A stretch of 62,000 nucleotides of DNA, taken from Tubiluchus corallicola. Lineage: Eukaryota > Priapulida > Priapulimorpha > Priapulimorphida > Tubiluchidae. Positions 52,601-56,625 of the stretch are shown one piece after another. The stretch covers positions 1 to 62,000 of the forward strand of contig JAQGDQ010000572.1 of assembly GCA_030141605.1 (NCBI GenBank), in the 5' to 3' direction. Under the pieces are notes generated by a model that saw only the letters and a list, made by a program, of their open reading frames with translations, made no database searches and was not told the DNA's origin. Position 1 is the first letter of the stretch, and each line of letters opens with the position of its first letter. The position numbers were made by a program, and so were the translations under genes.

Positions 52601-54660
52601 CTTCATTATCCTTCCTTGAGAAGTATGAAAATCAGGTTTTTTTTCAACTACGTTTATTACATTGTATATCAGAGTTTTATGAGAACACAAAATCTTACTG
52701 TTTAATTGCAAGATGCAGTAGCCATATACAGGCAATGTTTCTGATTTCTCAGAAAGATTCAATCTCACAGAAAGATTTTTCTTGCAGGGTGTCACCGTGG
52801 ACTACATATGCAGTAAGATTAGCAGTCTCCCGATGCTCTCGGCCATGACGTCAGACGGAACTTTGATGATCGAATGCGACATCAACGAGAGAAACCACGA
52901 CACCGTAGAAATATCTGTGGTTAGTGAACGCTATTTGCTTACGGGCATAAAACGTTATTAAAATTGCGGGTTTACGTACGTTTCACAAAGAATCCACTTA
53001 CAGTAATGATAATGATAATATATTTTAAAGGCACGCATTTAGAATTAATTACTACAATAAAAATATACGCGTACAATAGTTGTTGTTGGCATCCTTCTGT
53101 CTCCGAAGACTACTAAAGCTTAGGTCACATGACTAAGGCTGGCTTCGTTTTAAACACTTTCGGGAAATGCATGTTTGTAAAAATCTGCAAGAAAAACAAA
53201 TAATTATAGACTGCTAGATTAGATTGCTTGACACCAACACTTGTACTTTCAGTTTTTTGGAAGCAATTAACTTCACTTATGAGATCACTGAGATGTTTCC
53301 ATTATGTGTGTGCTTCAAGTATCCATTTTAAATGTAGTAGTAGTGGTAGCGGTAGCGGTAGCGGTAGCGGTAGCGGTAGCGGTAGCGGTAGCAGTAGTAG
53401 TAGTAAAATCTTTATTTGCCAGTTTAAAAACATTGACCATCATAATAAAACACGGACAATCAGTGTTAGTTCATATAAAAAACATACACTGTTCTGGGCA
53501 AATGCGTCTGGTGCAAGCTAAACTATAAGTGCAACTAGAAATTCAAAAATAAAATATAAACTAGTTTAGTAAGGTCTAGGAAAAATGAAATTATGATTTG
53601 AGTAAGTATCATCGTGTTCGTATGTCGGATATTCAAAACGAGTCATTAAATGTTTTTTTTTAATTTAGACTTGAATATTGATAAAGAGTTGCTGTGTTTT
53701 AGTGATGTCGGTAATGAATTCCAAAGTTGTATTGCTTGCTTAGTAATGGAATTCTTTCCGTATGTACTTTCAGTATCGAAGTTCGCACTCTGGCTCGAAC
53801 GCCAAGCCTATTTTAGAGATAACCGAGTCGGTCGCGGATGCCATCAGTCGTCAGTCCAAAAAACAACCCGTGCTAGCGGGACTGCTCCGCGCCGAAATGG
53901 TCACTGTGAAAGGTGCTGGAAAGAGTAAGTTTTTTATGCGTTTTACTCTTTCATACTCAGATTGGCTTCTTTGCTTTAATTGGCTTCTTTGCCTAACAAA
54001 AAATAGGGATGAGCATTCTCTACCAGAAAGTGAATTCGAATCAAACCCCCGGCCTGTTTCAGAGTTTTTTGCAATTTGTCATTCTGATCCCTGGGTAAGA
54101 CACAAACAGATTTTTTTTGTGGCCAGCCTCACCAAAGGTGACTCCAATTTCCATTTGCTTCATATTAGCACTGCAAGGTATAAGAAGAAATCACACATAT
54201 GGTAATAATGGACGACTTTTGCCTTTCAGGTTACATCATACCAATTGTATGTGCGGTGATCATTGTCGGCGGACTATTTATCATCTTGCTTTTGTTCATC
54301 TGGCATCGACGACGACGGAGGAAGCGTCGAACGACGGCAAAACAGCGCGCTCATTTGGAGGAGAAACTCAACACAGTACTTGATATAAAGACTAATAATC
54401 AGAATGAGGAGAACATGCGGCGCTACATTAATCCTCTGCGCAAAGACAACATAGTGCCTGCCAGCAGCGATTCGAGCGAAATCGTTGAACTCGACTTGAA
54501 CGAGAAACAAACCATTCCATCCTCGCTGTACAAGCTGCAGTCGCCGTCTGTGCACAAAAACACTCTAGTGAAGCCGCTCGAGAGCAAGGACATTAACTTG
54601 CACTTGTCGTTACAGCGGACTCGGCTCAGTCCCGACGCCATGCGGGAAATGGTCGTGTAG
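16776..54660 (+). CDS. jag: Jagged/Serrate-type Notch ligand, 21 exons, 5' end outside the window
   Basis: Membrane-bound ligand that binds and activates Notch on neighbouring cells. The joined exons give 1089 residues, all phases compatible. Order: MNNL end (about 1-54), DSL (54-104, with [13 protein letters not shown]), EGF 1-16 (104-731), VWC/Jagged-Serrate cysteine-rich region (731-947), transmembrane helix (about 948-970), basic stop-transfer run and tail to 1089. Human JAG1 as I recall it has the same order and EGF number, including an enlarged EGF10. Sites of the form C-x4-S/T-C (O-fucose) occur in EGF 3, 4, 7, 11, 13, 14 and 16, and C-x-S-x-P-C (O-glucose) in EGF 4, 5, 8, 9 and 16. 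The signal peptide and MNNL core were not found and should lie upstream of position 1. Family assignment is very secure; single exon edges are inferred without transcript data. Confidence 0.96.
16825..18265. other. jag intron, unremarkable part
   Basis: No repeat array, element end or coding motif recognised between the 49-bp exon and the 76-78-bp array. A TAGTTATTATAGCCT-type AT-rich context only. Confidence 0.4.
18266..19773. repeat. 76-78-bp tandem array, copy 2, about 20 units
   Basis: Same family as 1-456. Contains longer-period repetition: a block of several units (18270-18620) recurs around 18660-19010. One unit is interrupted by a 45-bp palindromic insertion at 19060-19104. Confidence 0.95.
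19060..19104. mobile_element. 45-bp inverted-repeat insertion with CTAG duplication
   Basis: AGCAATACGTAACT and its exact reverse complement (14 bp each) surround a 17-bp centre. CTAG stands directly on both sides (19056-19059 and 19105-19108), while uninterrupted units have a single CTAG there. This is what a tiny transposon insertion with a 4-bp target duplication would leave. Confidence 0.8.
20368..20479 (+). CDS. jag: jag exon A, copy 2: MNNL-to-DSL linker
   Basis: Acceptor CGCGCAG, donor ACAG|GTAAGC; 112 bp, phase 1 in, phase 2 out. Translates to [14 protein letters not shown] followed by [20 protein letters not shown], which matches the JAG1 and Serrate segment before the DSL domain (II.P...W..L). 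This copy is in the right order after the exon at 16776, so it is the one expected in the normal transcript. Copy 1 is at 1051-1162 and differs by Q for E near the start. Confidence 0.93.
20749..20897 (+). CDS. jag: jag exon B, copy 2: DSL domain
   Basis: 149 bp, phase 2 in, phase 1 out. Begins [14 protein letters not shown] and contains [13 protein letters not shown], the DSL signature that contacts Notch, then [19 protein letters not shown]. All six DSL cysteines are present, and NFT is a possible N-glycosylation site. The donor is GCAG|GTATGT. Copy 1 differs at the end (SDCNE instead of ADCNA). Vertebrate JAG1 codes this exon and the previous one as a single exon, as I recall; here an intron splits them. 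Confidence 0.96.
20998..21081. repeat. 39-bp unit, two copies
   Basis: Same unit as the 24-unit array at 1742-2668; here just over two copies, followed by different sequence (TTGTGCGCAAAATGTGCG). Confidence 0.95.
21240..21294 (+). CDS. jag: jag exon: first half of EGF1
   Basis: 55 bp between TTTTTTAG and GCAA|GTAAGT, phase 1 in, phase 2 out. Reads [18 protein letters not shown], the start of the atypical first EGF of Jagged/Serrate (AIC..GC...G.C..P..C). A short exon splitting EGF1 at this place is also found in vertebrate Jagged genes. The next exon lies 17 kb downstream. Confidence 0.92.
21411..21840 (+). mobile_element. Non-LTR retrotransposon 3' end with AT tail
   Basis: Coding remnant [20 protein letters not shown], then [11 protein letters not shown]: the W-N-L-P...K...F...LK ending common at the C-terminus of LINE reverse transcriptase ORFs. 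The 3' UTR (CACTGGACGCATTTGCC) runs to GGCAAATAAAGATC and an (AT)n tail. Antisense copies of the family lie at 29150-29545, 50965-51440 and 53405-53773. Confidence 0.85.
22446..22510 (+). pseudogene. Reverse-transcriptase scrap (motif B)
   Basis: [20 protein letters not shown] resembles the reverse-transcriptase motif GVPQGSVLGPLLFxxYI. Isolated, with no other RT motif in frame nearby; directly followed by the 67-bp array. Confidence 0.6.
22535..23335. repeat. ~67-bp tandem array, about 12 units
   Basis: Unit CTGAAACAACTAGCAACAAA then ATTAACTGTCTGTATTAAAA and CTAAGCGAATGTTTCTAGAGAATGTG (written in parts). Confidence 0.96.
23660..23765. repeat. 12/24-bp tandem repeat
   Basis: About nine units of CTCCTATGCAGG / CTCCTATGCAAG alternating, giving a 24-bp higher-order period. 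Confidence 0.95.
23840..24355. other. Intronic sequence, no gene seen
   Basis: No motif recognised apart from a GGGAGGGGGG run near 23896. Confidence 0.4.
24358..24610. repeat. GA-rich simple sequence
   Basis: (GA)n with GGGA variants and a ~110-bp internal repetition (GGGAGACAGAGAGGGAGGGA recurring). Confidence 0.97.
24611..25330. other. Intronic sequence, no gene called
   Basis: Overlapping short frames (24786-25105) on both strands without a domain; not called. Confidence 0.4.
25335..25570. repeat. ~23-bp tandem array
   Basis: About ten units of CTCGACCTGATTAGTGTACA with AAA or TTA joints that partly alternate (46-bp period). Confidence 0.95.
26080..27122. repeat. 71-bp tandem array, about 15 units
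   Basis: Units begin GAGAATCTGGCTTTAAACAG and include CAGTTGTTGCATTTTGCTGG and CACTTATGAGCTAG. Variant order (GTTGTTGCATTTTGC / GTTGATGCACTTTGC) suggests several multi-unit duplications. Confidence 0.96.
27123..28200. other. Intronic sequence, no gene called
   Basis: Frames at 27027-27284, 27281-27526 and 27437-27655 (minus) show no domain; AT-rich. Confidence 0.4.
28205..28555. repeat. Two ~175-bp units with reverse-transcriptase-like scrap
   Basis: TTCCTTCAGGGCTGTGTCTT with flanks occurs at about 28213 and 28384. In one frame it reads [20 protein letters not shown], similar to RT motif B (G.PQGSVLGP.LF.I.I). Both copies share the downstream GAACTGCCATGTTT sequence. Confidence 0.75.
28556..29148. 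other. Intronic sequence, no gene called
   Basis: A relatively GC-rich stretch (28560-28800) with an 89-codon plus frame; no domain recognised and no splice-consistent borders. Confidence 0.4.
29150..29545 (-). mobile_element. Non-LTR retrotransposon 3' end, antisense copy
   Basis: On the reverse strand [15 protein letters not shown] matches [15 protein letters not shown] of the 21411 copy, followed by a 3' UTR and an (AT)n tail (29167-29193). Confidence 0.75.
29788..30130. repeat. 25-bp tandem array, 14 units
   Basis: Unit TAGCCCTATAGTCCATGGCA TTGTT, nearly unmutated (only GTTTAG/GTGTAG variants), so recently amplified. Confidence 0.97.
30135..31345. other. Intronic sequence, no gene called
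   Basis: No array, element end or coding motif recognised. Confidence 0.4.
31348..32035. repeat. ~85-bp tandem array, 8 units
   Basis: Units of CCTAAAGCGTAGATGGCGTC then GTTGTTGTGTCATCATTCAT and CTATCAAGACGCAGTTTG; variants CTATC/CTGTC and GTTATC/GATATC. Confidence 0.96.
32036..33455. other. Intronic sequence with coding-looking islands, no gene called
   Basis: At 33030-33160 one plus frame reads [16 protein letters not shown], then [14 protein letters not shown] and a stop, with cysteine and aromatic content unusual for random DNA. On the minus strand 32035-32232 reads [15 protein letters not shown]. Neither has splice-compatible borders or a family I recognise. Confidence 0.3.
33459..34565. 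mobile_element. Foldback-like element with long inverted ends; one end tandemly amplified
   Basis: The left arm (about 33459-33845) and right arm (about 34060-34340) are imperfect reverse complements: ATCACTTAAACTTAGAAAAA against its complement, and GACGTCACTGGTGGAAAAAT against ATTTTTCCACCAGTGACGT. The outer ~78 bp of the right arm (CTAAGTTTAAGTGACAATAT ... CCTTTTCCTTTAACTT) is repeated about four times to 34565. No transposase seen. Confidence 0.75.
35018..36115. repeat. ~91-bp tandem array, 12 units, each with a splice-acceptor-like motif
   Basis: Units run GTCGATAGTGTCGTTCCATG, CATGGTCCCAGTGACC, TTTCCTTGCAGTTTC, TGTCATTATTACAACTATG, TTCTGTGCTCGAGATGC. TTTCCTTGCAG fits a vertebrate-style 3' splice site and is kept in nearly every unit, inside the 17-kb intron on the sense strand of jag. 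Confidence 0.96.
36221..36296 (+). ncRNA. tRNA-like sequence (SINE head or tRNA pseudogene)
   Basis: TAGCTGAAATGGCTAGAAC fits the A box and GGTTCGAATCC (36271-36281) fits the B box of a Pol III promoter, 35-40 bp apart as in tRNA genes. The presumed acceptor-stem halves do not pair well, so this is a degenerate tRNA or SINE head and not a working tRNA. Confidence 0.45.
36420..37595. other. Intronic sequence, no gene called
   Basis: GATTACTGATT repeats near 36440-36490; overlapping plus frames at 36775-37040 without a domain. Confidence 0.4.
37605..37975. repeat. (GTT)n/(GAT)n trinucleotide microsatellite
   Basis: GTTGTTGTT then GATGATGAC and GGTGATGGT variants over about 370 bp with one short interruption (37785-37825). 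Confidence 0.97.
38283..38413 (+). CDS. jag: jag exon: rest of EGF1 and EGF2
   Basis: 131 bp, phase 2 in, phase 1 out. Reads [19 protein letters not shown], then [19 protein letters not shown] and QLCNK. YPGC.HG.C...W/Y.C.C.TNWGG..C is the hallmark second EGF of Jagged/Serrate. The acceptor is preceded by TTTTTTACTTTCTAG and the donor is AAAG|GTACAT. Confidence 0.96.
38480..38735 (+). repeat. Tandem duplication across the 5' edge of the EGF3 exon
   Basis: GAGGTTGCAGTATGGGAAAT ... TTTGTGTTTAG and exon start ATTTGAACTACTGCGG ... CACAGTCCGTGCA occurs at 38498-38593, a shortened version at 38597-38670, and then the intact exon at 38733. The first unit keeps a full acceptor and 33 coding bases before running into non-coding sequence. 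Confidence 0.92.
38733..38852 (+). CDS. jag: jag exon: EGF3
   Basis: 120 bp, phase 1/1. Starts [17 protein letters not shown], as in JAG1 ([11 protein letters not shown]), and ends [15 protein letters not shown] is an O-fucose site. Two partial copies of the start of this exon, each with its intron flank, lie just upstream (38480-38690), so decoy acceptor sequence precedes the true one. Confidence 0.96.
39365..40430. mobile_element. MITE-like element, minus orientation, with nested partial copies
   Basis: Reverse complement of 42867-43545, ending CCCCTTTTCTTGTCCTTTAA at about 40185. Contains AACTCCCGCGATGACCGTTA and CGCAGCCATTTTAATGG. Further partial copies lie on both sides (39365-39500, 40180-40430). 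No coding capacity. Confidence 0.75.
40452..40875. mobile_element. hAT-like MITE, truncated copy
   Basis: GGATGAGAATTATACGTGGA ... CTTAGAGATTCTCTATGG matches 50098-50585 and 52062-52545 but lacks the distal end. Confidence 0.8.
40939..41052 (+). CDS. jag: jag exon: EGF4, followed by a GC donor
   Basis: 114 bp, phase 1/1. Reads [15 protein letters not shown] and ends [15 protein letters not shown] is an O-glucose site. The only phase-compatible donor is G|GCAAGT at 41053, a GC-AG intron. The nearby GT at 41057 would put the next exon into a frame that stops after a few codons. Confidence 0.93.
41053..42094. other. jag intron with a GC donor
   Basis: Starts GCAAGT, ends CATCAG. Contains a (GACT)n run (41621-41647). 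No element or gene recognised otherwise. Confidence 0.7.
42095..42322 (+). CDS. jag: jag exon: EGF5 and EGF6
   Basis: 228 bp, phase 1/1. EGF5 is [16 protein letters not shown]... and EGF6 is [18 protein letters not shown].... The unusual CVNA..C..L/N..G.Y.CDC of EGF6 matches JAG1 EGF6 (CVNAKSC), which supports one-to-one EGF correspondence. EGF6 begins with a calcium-binding D-x-D-E. Donor ATAA|GTACGT. Confidence 0.96.
42323..42866. other. jag intron, unremarkable part
   Basis: Opposed 80-codon frames at 42570-42831 are mirror artefacts without a domain. Confidence 0.5.
42867..43545. mobile_element. MITE-like element, plus orientation (about 680 bp)
   Basis: Starts TTTAAAGGACAAGAAAAGGG and ends TTTTCTTGTGCCTTA, imperfect inverted ends. 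Interior matches 39365-40190 in reverse and 12230-12540. The inverted pair flanks the EGF5-6 exon and could fold back in the pre-mRNA. Confidence 0.78.
43694..43914 (+). CDS. jag: jag exon: EGF7 and EGF8
   Basis: 221 bp, phase 1 in, phase 0 out. EGF7, [15 protein letters not shown], is one residue shorter between cysteines 1 and 2, as in JAG1 EGF7 (DCLGQCQNDASC). EGF8, [16 protein letters not shown], ends GERCQ at the CAG|GTAAGT donor. Both EGFs look calcium-binding. Confidence 0.96.
43915..44400. other. jag intron, unremarkable part
   Basis: No element or array recognised before the repeat family at 44400. Confidence 0.5.
44415..44915. repeat. ~88-bp tandem array (about 4 units) in the EGF8-EGF9 intron
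   Basis: Units of CAGTAACTCGCAAAGCAGTT, CACACTAGACAGTAACTCG, TAGGAAATTAACTCGCAGC, AACTGTCAGAGAGTTTG. A less repetitive leader (CACTCAGTTCTGTAGC...) also has a counterpart in the intron at 47430-47890. Confidence 0.94.
44927..45083 (+). CDS. jag: jag exon: EGF9 and start of EGF10
   Basis: 157 bp, phase 0 in, phase 1 out. Reads [17 protein letters not shown], then [13 protein letters not shown] (JAG1: CPEDYEGKNCSHL), then [10 protein letters not shown]. The donor CTAA|GTATGA lies inside a threefold tandem duplication covering the last ~20 coding bases and the intron start (see 45060-45400). Confidence 0.94.
45060..45400 (+). repeat. Tandem triplication across the 3' edge of the EGF9 exon
   Basis: GACTCACCACATTGC, coding in the exon (45065-45079), recurs at about 45181 and 45299, each time with ~100 bp of following intron (TTTGGAATTGAACCTA). 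The second copy has lost the donor GT (GAGCATG), the third keeps GTATGA. Confidence 0.92.
45567..45731 (+). CDS. jag: jag exon: rest of the enlarged EGF10
   Basis: 165 bp, phase 1/1. Reads [16 protein letters not shown], then [10 protein letters not shown], then [15 protein letters not shown]1 EGF10 has the same long insertion (DSCTVAM...SSNVCGPHGKC...GFTGTYCHE), so this is a conserved Jagged peculiarity and not a fusion. NHS is a possible N-glycosylation site. Confidence 0.95.
45735..46829. other. jag intron, minor repeats only
   Basis: A 41-bp direct repeat (CTGTTTACTGTACTATCTAT) at 46272 and 46312; a C10 run at 46642. No coding sequence called. Confidence 0.5.
46830..46943 (+). CDS. jag: jag exon: EGF11
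   Basis: 114 bp, phase 1/1: [16 protein letters not shown]...[11 protein letters not shown]. Calcium-binding start (N-I-N-D) and an O-fucose site CLNGGTC. Acceptor TTTTTTTGTTTCAG, donor ATGA|GTAAGT. Confidence 0.96.
46944..47440. other. jag intron, unremarkable part
   Basis: No element or array recognised. Confidence 0.5.
47445..47885. repeat. ~40-bp tandem array (7 units) in the EGF11-EGF12 intron
   Basis: Units of GTTTGCTCGCGGTAACTCGC then AAAGCAGTTCACACTTGCAA. The leader at 47445-47580 is related to the leader of the 44415 array, so the same ancestral repeat expanded separately with different units. Confidence 0.95.
47970..48083 (+). CDS. jag: jag exon: EGF12
   Basis: 114 bp, phase 1/1: [16 protein letters not shown]...[12 protein letters not shown], close to JAG1 EGF12 (DCKNGWKGKTC). 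The acceptor comes directly after a 40-bp tandem array that fills the upstream intron end. Confidence 0.96.
48265..48378 (+). CDS. jag: jag exon: EGF13
   Basis: 114 bp, phase 1/1: [16 protein letters not shown]...[15 protein letters not shown]1 EGF13 likewise begins RDSQCD.ATCNNGGTC. The upstream intron is only 181 bp, the shortest in the gene. Confidence 0.96.
48379..48967. other. jag intron with a possible decayed pogo-like fragment
   Basis: CCCTTATATCCGAGTACCTT and CTTATACCCGAGGTTGACTG (48755-48870) resemble pogo/Tigger-type ends; no clean pair of ends found. Confidence 0.35.
48968..49198 (+). CDS. jag: jag exon: EGF14 and EGF15
   Basis: 231 bp, phase 1/1. EGF14 is [20 protein letters not shown]15 is [16 protein letters not shown]...[13 protein letters not shown], ending TGPDCRI. 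The tryptophan in VNWF and the GPDCRI end match JAG1 EGF15. NNS is a possible N-glycosylation site. Donor ATCG|GTGAGG. Confidence 0.96.
49285..49832. mobile_element. pogo/Tigger-like MITE (about 544 bp between TA sites)
   Basis: TA, then CAGTCTAGCCTCGTTATCTC ... and the exact reverse complement ending GGCTAGACTG, then TA. CAGT...CCTCG ends with TA target duplication are typical of pogo-type Tc1/mariner relatives. Internal GCGAG/GGCGACTTAGCGAG motifs echo the ends. No transposase. Confidence 0.88.
49939..50055 (+). CDS. jag: jag exon: EGF16
   Basis: 117 bp, phase 1/1: [16 protein letters not shown]...[22 protein letters not shown]1 EGF16 has the same CAFGATC / CPPG layout. Carries an O-fucose site (CSFGSTC) and an O-glucose site (CASDPC). 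Confidence 0.96.
50098..50585. mobile_element. hAT-like MITE, full copy (488 bp)
   Basis: Ends CAGGGATGAGAAT and ATTCTCATCCCTG are exact 13-bp inverted repeats. CAGGG-type ends suggest a hAT relative, but no clean 8-bp target duplication is visible. Interior includes AGACCAGTAGTGCCATTTTT and CACGTGTATATCTCTA. Confidence 0.85.
50734..50861 (+). CDS. jag: jag exon: start of the VWC-like cysteine-rich region
   Basis: 128 bp, phase 1 in, phase 0 out. Reads [12 protein letters not shown], then [20 protein letters not shown], then VKCVK: the VWC pattern W...C..C.C..G...C found in Jagged after EGF16. Two in-frame acceptors 6 nt apart (CAG|TTCTAG|GC) could give VLGE or GE at the start. Confidence 0.94.
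50965..51440 (-). mobile_element. Non-LTR retrotransposon 3' end, antisense copy
   Basis: On the minus strand the C-terminal coding reads [20 protein letters not shown], then [20 protein letters not shown] and a stop, followed by a 3' UTR and an AC/AT tail (50943-50977). Best-preserved copy of the family also found at 21411. Confidence 0.88.
51723..51959 (+). CDS. jag: jag exon: cysteine-rich region, middle
   Basis: 237 bp, phase 0/0. Reads [31 protein letters not shown], then WGECRTETG and [20 protein letters not shown]1 has VWCGPRPC, CPSGQSC, CFVHPC..VGECR and NCANITFTFNKEMM in the same order. The donor GTG|GTAAAT is the only one in phase. Confidence 0.94.
52062..52548. mobile_element. hAT-like MITE, second full-length copy
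   Basis: Starts AGGGATGAGAATTTTCCGCG, 100 bp after the donor of the 51723 exon, and matches 50098-50585 through AAACCCCCGGCCTGTT; the distal CATCCCTG end is missing. Confidence 0.8.
52788..52919 (+). CDS. jag: jag exon: membrane-proximal ectodomain, part 1
   Basis: 132 bp, phase 0/0. Reads [18 protein letters not shown], then [10 protein letters not shown] and TVEISV. Aligns with JAG1 LTTEHICSELRNL...IYIACEP...IHVAIS. Donor GTG|GTTAGT, weaker than the others but the only one keeping phase. Confidence 0.9.
53330..53405. repeat. (GGTAGC)n microsatellite
   Basis: GTAGTGGTAGC then about nine GGTAGC and (GTA)n; adjoins the 3' end of the antisense retrotransposon and is probably its tail. Confidence 0.95.
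53405..53773 (-). mobile_element. Non-LTR retrotransposon fragment, antisense, abutting a jag exon
   Basis: On the minus strand: [20 protein letters not shown], then LPTSLK...FKSKLKKN and a stop, homologous to [14 protein letters not shown] of the 50965 copy. ACTGAAAGTACATAC (T-E-S-T-Y) is the complement of GTATGTACTTTCAGT, which holds the acceptor of the jag exon at 53774. Confidence 0.8.
53774..53924 (+). CDS. jag: jag exon: membrane-proximal ectodomain, part 2
   Basis: 151 bp, phase 0 in, phase 1 out. Reads [20 protein letters not shown], then [18 protein letters not shown] and [12 protein letters not shown]. Aligns with JAG1 GNPIKEITDKIIDLVSKR...LIAAVAEVRV. The acceptor CTTTCAG lies at the edge of an antisense non-LTR retrotransposon fragment (53405-53773). 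Confidence 0.9.
54004..54093. mobile_element. hAT-like MITE, internally deleted copy (about 90 bp)
   Basis: Ends TAGGGATGAGCATTCT and ATTCTGATCCCTG, with the distal part CCCCCGGCCTGTTTCAGAG kept and nearly all the centre lost. Lies in the last jag intron. Confidence 0.75.
54230..54660 (+). CDS. jag: jag last exon: transmembrane helix and cytoplasmic tail
   Basis: 431 bp, phase 1 in, ends at [23 protein letters not shown] is a clear transmembrane segment, followed by [13 protein letters not shown] as stop-transfer. The tail contains [12 protein letters not shown], near-identical to Drosophila Serrate NEENLRRYTNPL and aligned with the vertebrate JAG1 N-box (Mindbomb contact). It ends REMVV, a hydrophobic-x-hydrophobic carboxy-terminus of PDZ class II type, as JAG1 ends EYIV. 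Several tail lysines could be ubiquitinated for endocytosis (inference). Confidence 0.96.
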
Positions 54661-56625
54661 CGTCCGGCCAGCGTGCCGTAACATGCCAAAGTAACCAGCC
54701 AATGACGAGCTTGCAAGTCGGCGGTCCTTCGGCTCGAGAGAACGCGCTCCAGTCGAGGATGCCGCCGCCGTCGTTCTTCGAGAATCTTCGAAATTCGTCC
54801 AGATCTGTGTACTGTGCTTCGGTGGTTGTAAATAGCCTTTCTTTGCGCAGAGTCATAACAATGAGATTCGAAGAGCAGTTTTGCCCCGTGCCTTCTCTAT
54901 CAGACGCCCTCGTGTGGTCGACAAAACGGTGATGGCTCCCGAGCTGCTAATGTTGCCACAGGCTTTCCACTGTGGGACAACAATGTAGATATTGTGTATT
55001 TATTTTTTATTTATATTGCTTGTAAATAGGAGAATATACGTATATTAAGTGTTAGTTATTATTTAATTGATTTCCACTTCTATTTATGAGAAAAGGGTAA
55101 ACGAATGGTTCTGATTCTGGAAGTTGAACGTGTTTAGAATTGGTGATATTGATATTTGTCGAGTTGATGTGCTGTTCGCCATCTTGTAGTTAAGCACCTA
55201 ATTAAGTTTGCTGACTAGTTATGTCGCAGTGCGTAATGTCACAGTGCCTAAACAAAAGTACGCTGTGCTGTACAGTATTAGAAGTAGGTCTGTATTGAAT
55301 CGGAAGCACTGAATTGCTTCCCGTTCTTGTTGTTTTCTGTCGGTGAACTTTAGCTTTTGTTCGTATGACCTGTTCACTAGTTACACTTGCAATGCATGAT
55401 TTTCAATTGACTATTTTAACGACTACGAATGATCGAAAGCTATTGCTGGCGAATTTAACGATCGACGGACAAAGTTGCGTCTCTTTTATTTAATTCTTTC
55501 ATTTACGCCAGACTTTCTTTACGTTTTTTCTGTTACGTGCTTGTAGTATGTACAGATAACTGTATTGACGTTCATTCTGTTGAAACCGTACCTTATTTTG
55601 ACTGTAAGTTTAAAAATATGTGGGAAATTTACAGTTTTTAAGATACTTTTATGCTTTACCCCACTCAGTTTTTTGAATCAGCAGGTAAGGATTATGTTAT
55701 TTTAATATTTTTTTAGAAAAAGGTGAGCCTGGTAAGTATAGAGAACGGATGTCTGTATAAGATTTTTTTGCATAGGCCAAGTTTATCTGCATAAATGAGC
55801 CATGTGGTTCACCTGGGTTAAACTATTCAAATATTGATATTTAAGCCCTAACGATTCGCGTGATTCGCAAACATGTTTATTTTCATGTCGAACAATTAAA
55901 AGAGGTCCCAAAACTGACCCTTGAGAAACACCACATTGGGCATACCATAACTATTTAAATCTTGATTTTTAAGCCCTAACTATTTGCGTGATTCGCAAAC
56001 ATGCTTATTTTTATATCAAACAAAAGTGGTCCCAAAACTGACCCTTGAGAAACACCACATTGGGCATACCATAACTGTTTAAATCTTGATTTTTAAGCCC
56101 TAACGATTCGCGTGATTCGCAAACATGCTTATTTTTATATCAAACAAAAGTGGTCCCAAAACTGACCCTTGAGAAACACCACATTGGGCATACCATTCTT
56201 TGCTACATTACCAAGCTCACATTTTTGCTCTTATTGTGATTATGTGTTTCATTTAAAGGTGAGATTCCCTATTTAAGTTCTAGCGTATAGATTTTCTATT
56301 AATTTATAGCCAGTGATGCCTGTTAAATTGATAATTTATTTGAACTTAGTCAATAATATAATATGTAAATTCGCATGCGGGGAAATGCATGTTCGCTTCC
56401 CCGAGTGCGAAGCGGAAAAATTCCCGTAATTGAAATTTGTAAATAATATATTAATTATGCAAATGTTACAGCTGTTCAAGTGTTCACACGTGTTCGTTCG
56501 TGCATTGTACAATTTAATCTGACGAAAATTTGCCGAATTGAGTTTTGTAGATTTTTCAGAGTTCCACGTCTTTCTCTTTCCATTGTACTGTGCGATTATG
56601 AACAATAAAATCTTTATGTAGATCA
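54661..56625 (+). other. Probable jag 3' UTR and flank
   Basis: No other gene is seen directly after the TAG. The first clear AATAAA in the sense direction is at about 56605 (GAACAATAAAATCTTT), which would give a 3' UTR of about 2 kb; an ATTAAA near 55896 is an alternative. The span includes the tandem reverse-transcriptase scraps at 55830. Inference only. Confidence 0.35.
55830..56205 (-). repeat. Three ~125-bp units carrying a reverse-transcriptase motif
   Basis: On the minus strand each unit reads CGVSQGSVLGP, continuing LLFDIKISMFANHANR in the second and third units. GVSQGSVLGP.LF is the conserved RT motif B of LINE elements. Three near-identical direct copies, with nothing else of the enzyme present. 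Confidence 0.85.

Noticed and set aside
28755-55626. CSL/Su(H)-like sites (YGTGGGAA) at 28755, 30389, 34944 and 55619, suggesting Notch feedback on jag
   Set aside because: About this number or more of such 8-mers is expected by chance in 62 kb on two strands; no clustering or paired arrangement.
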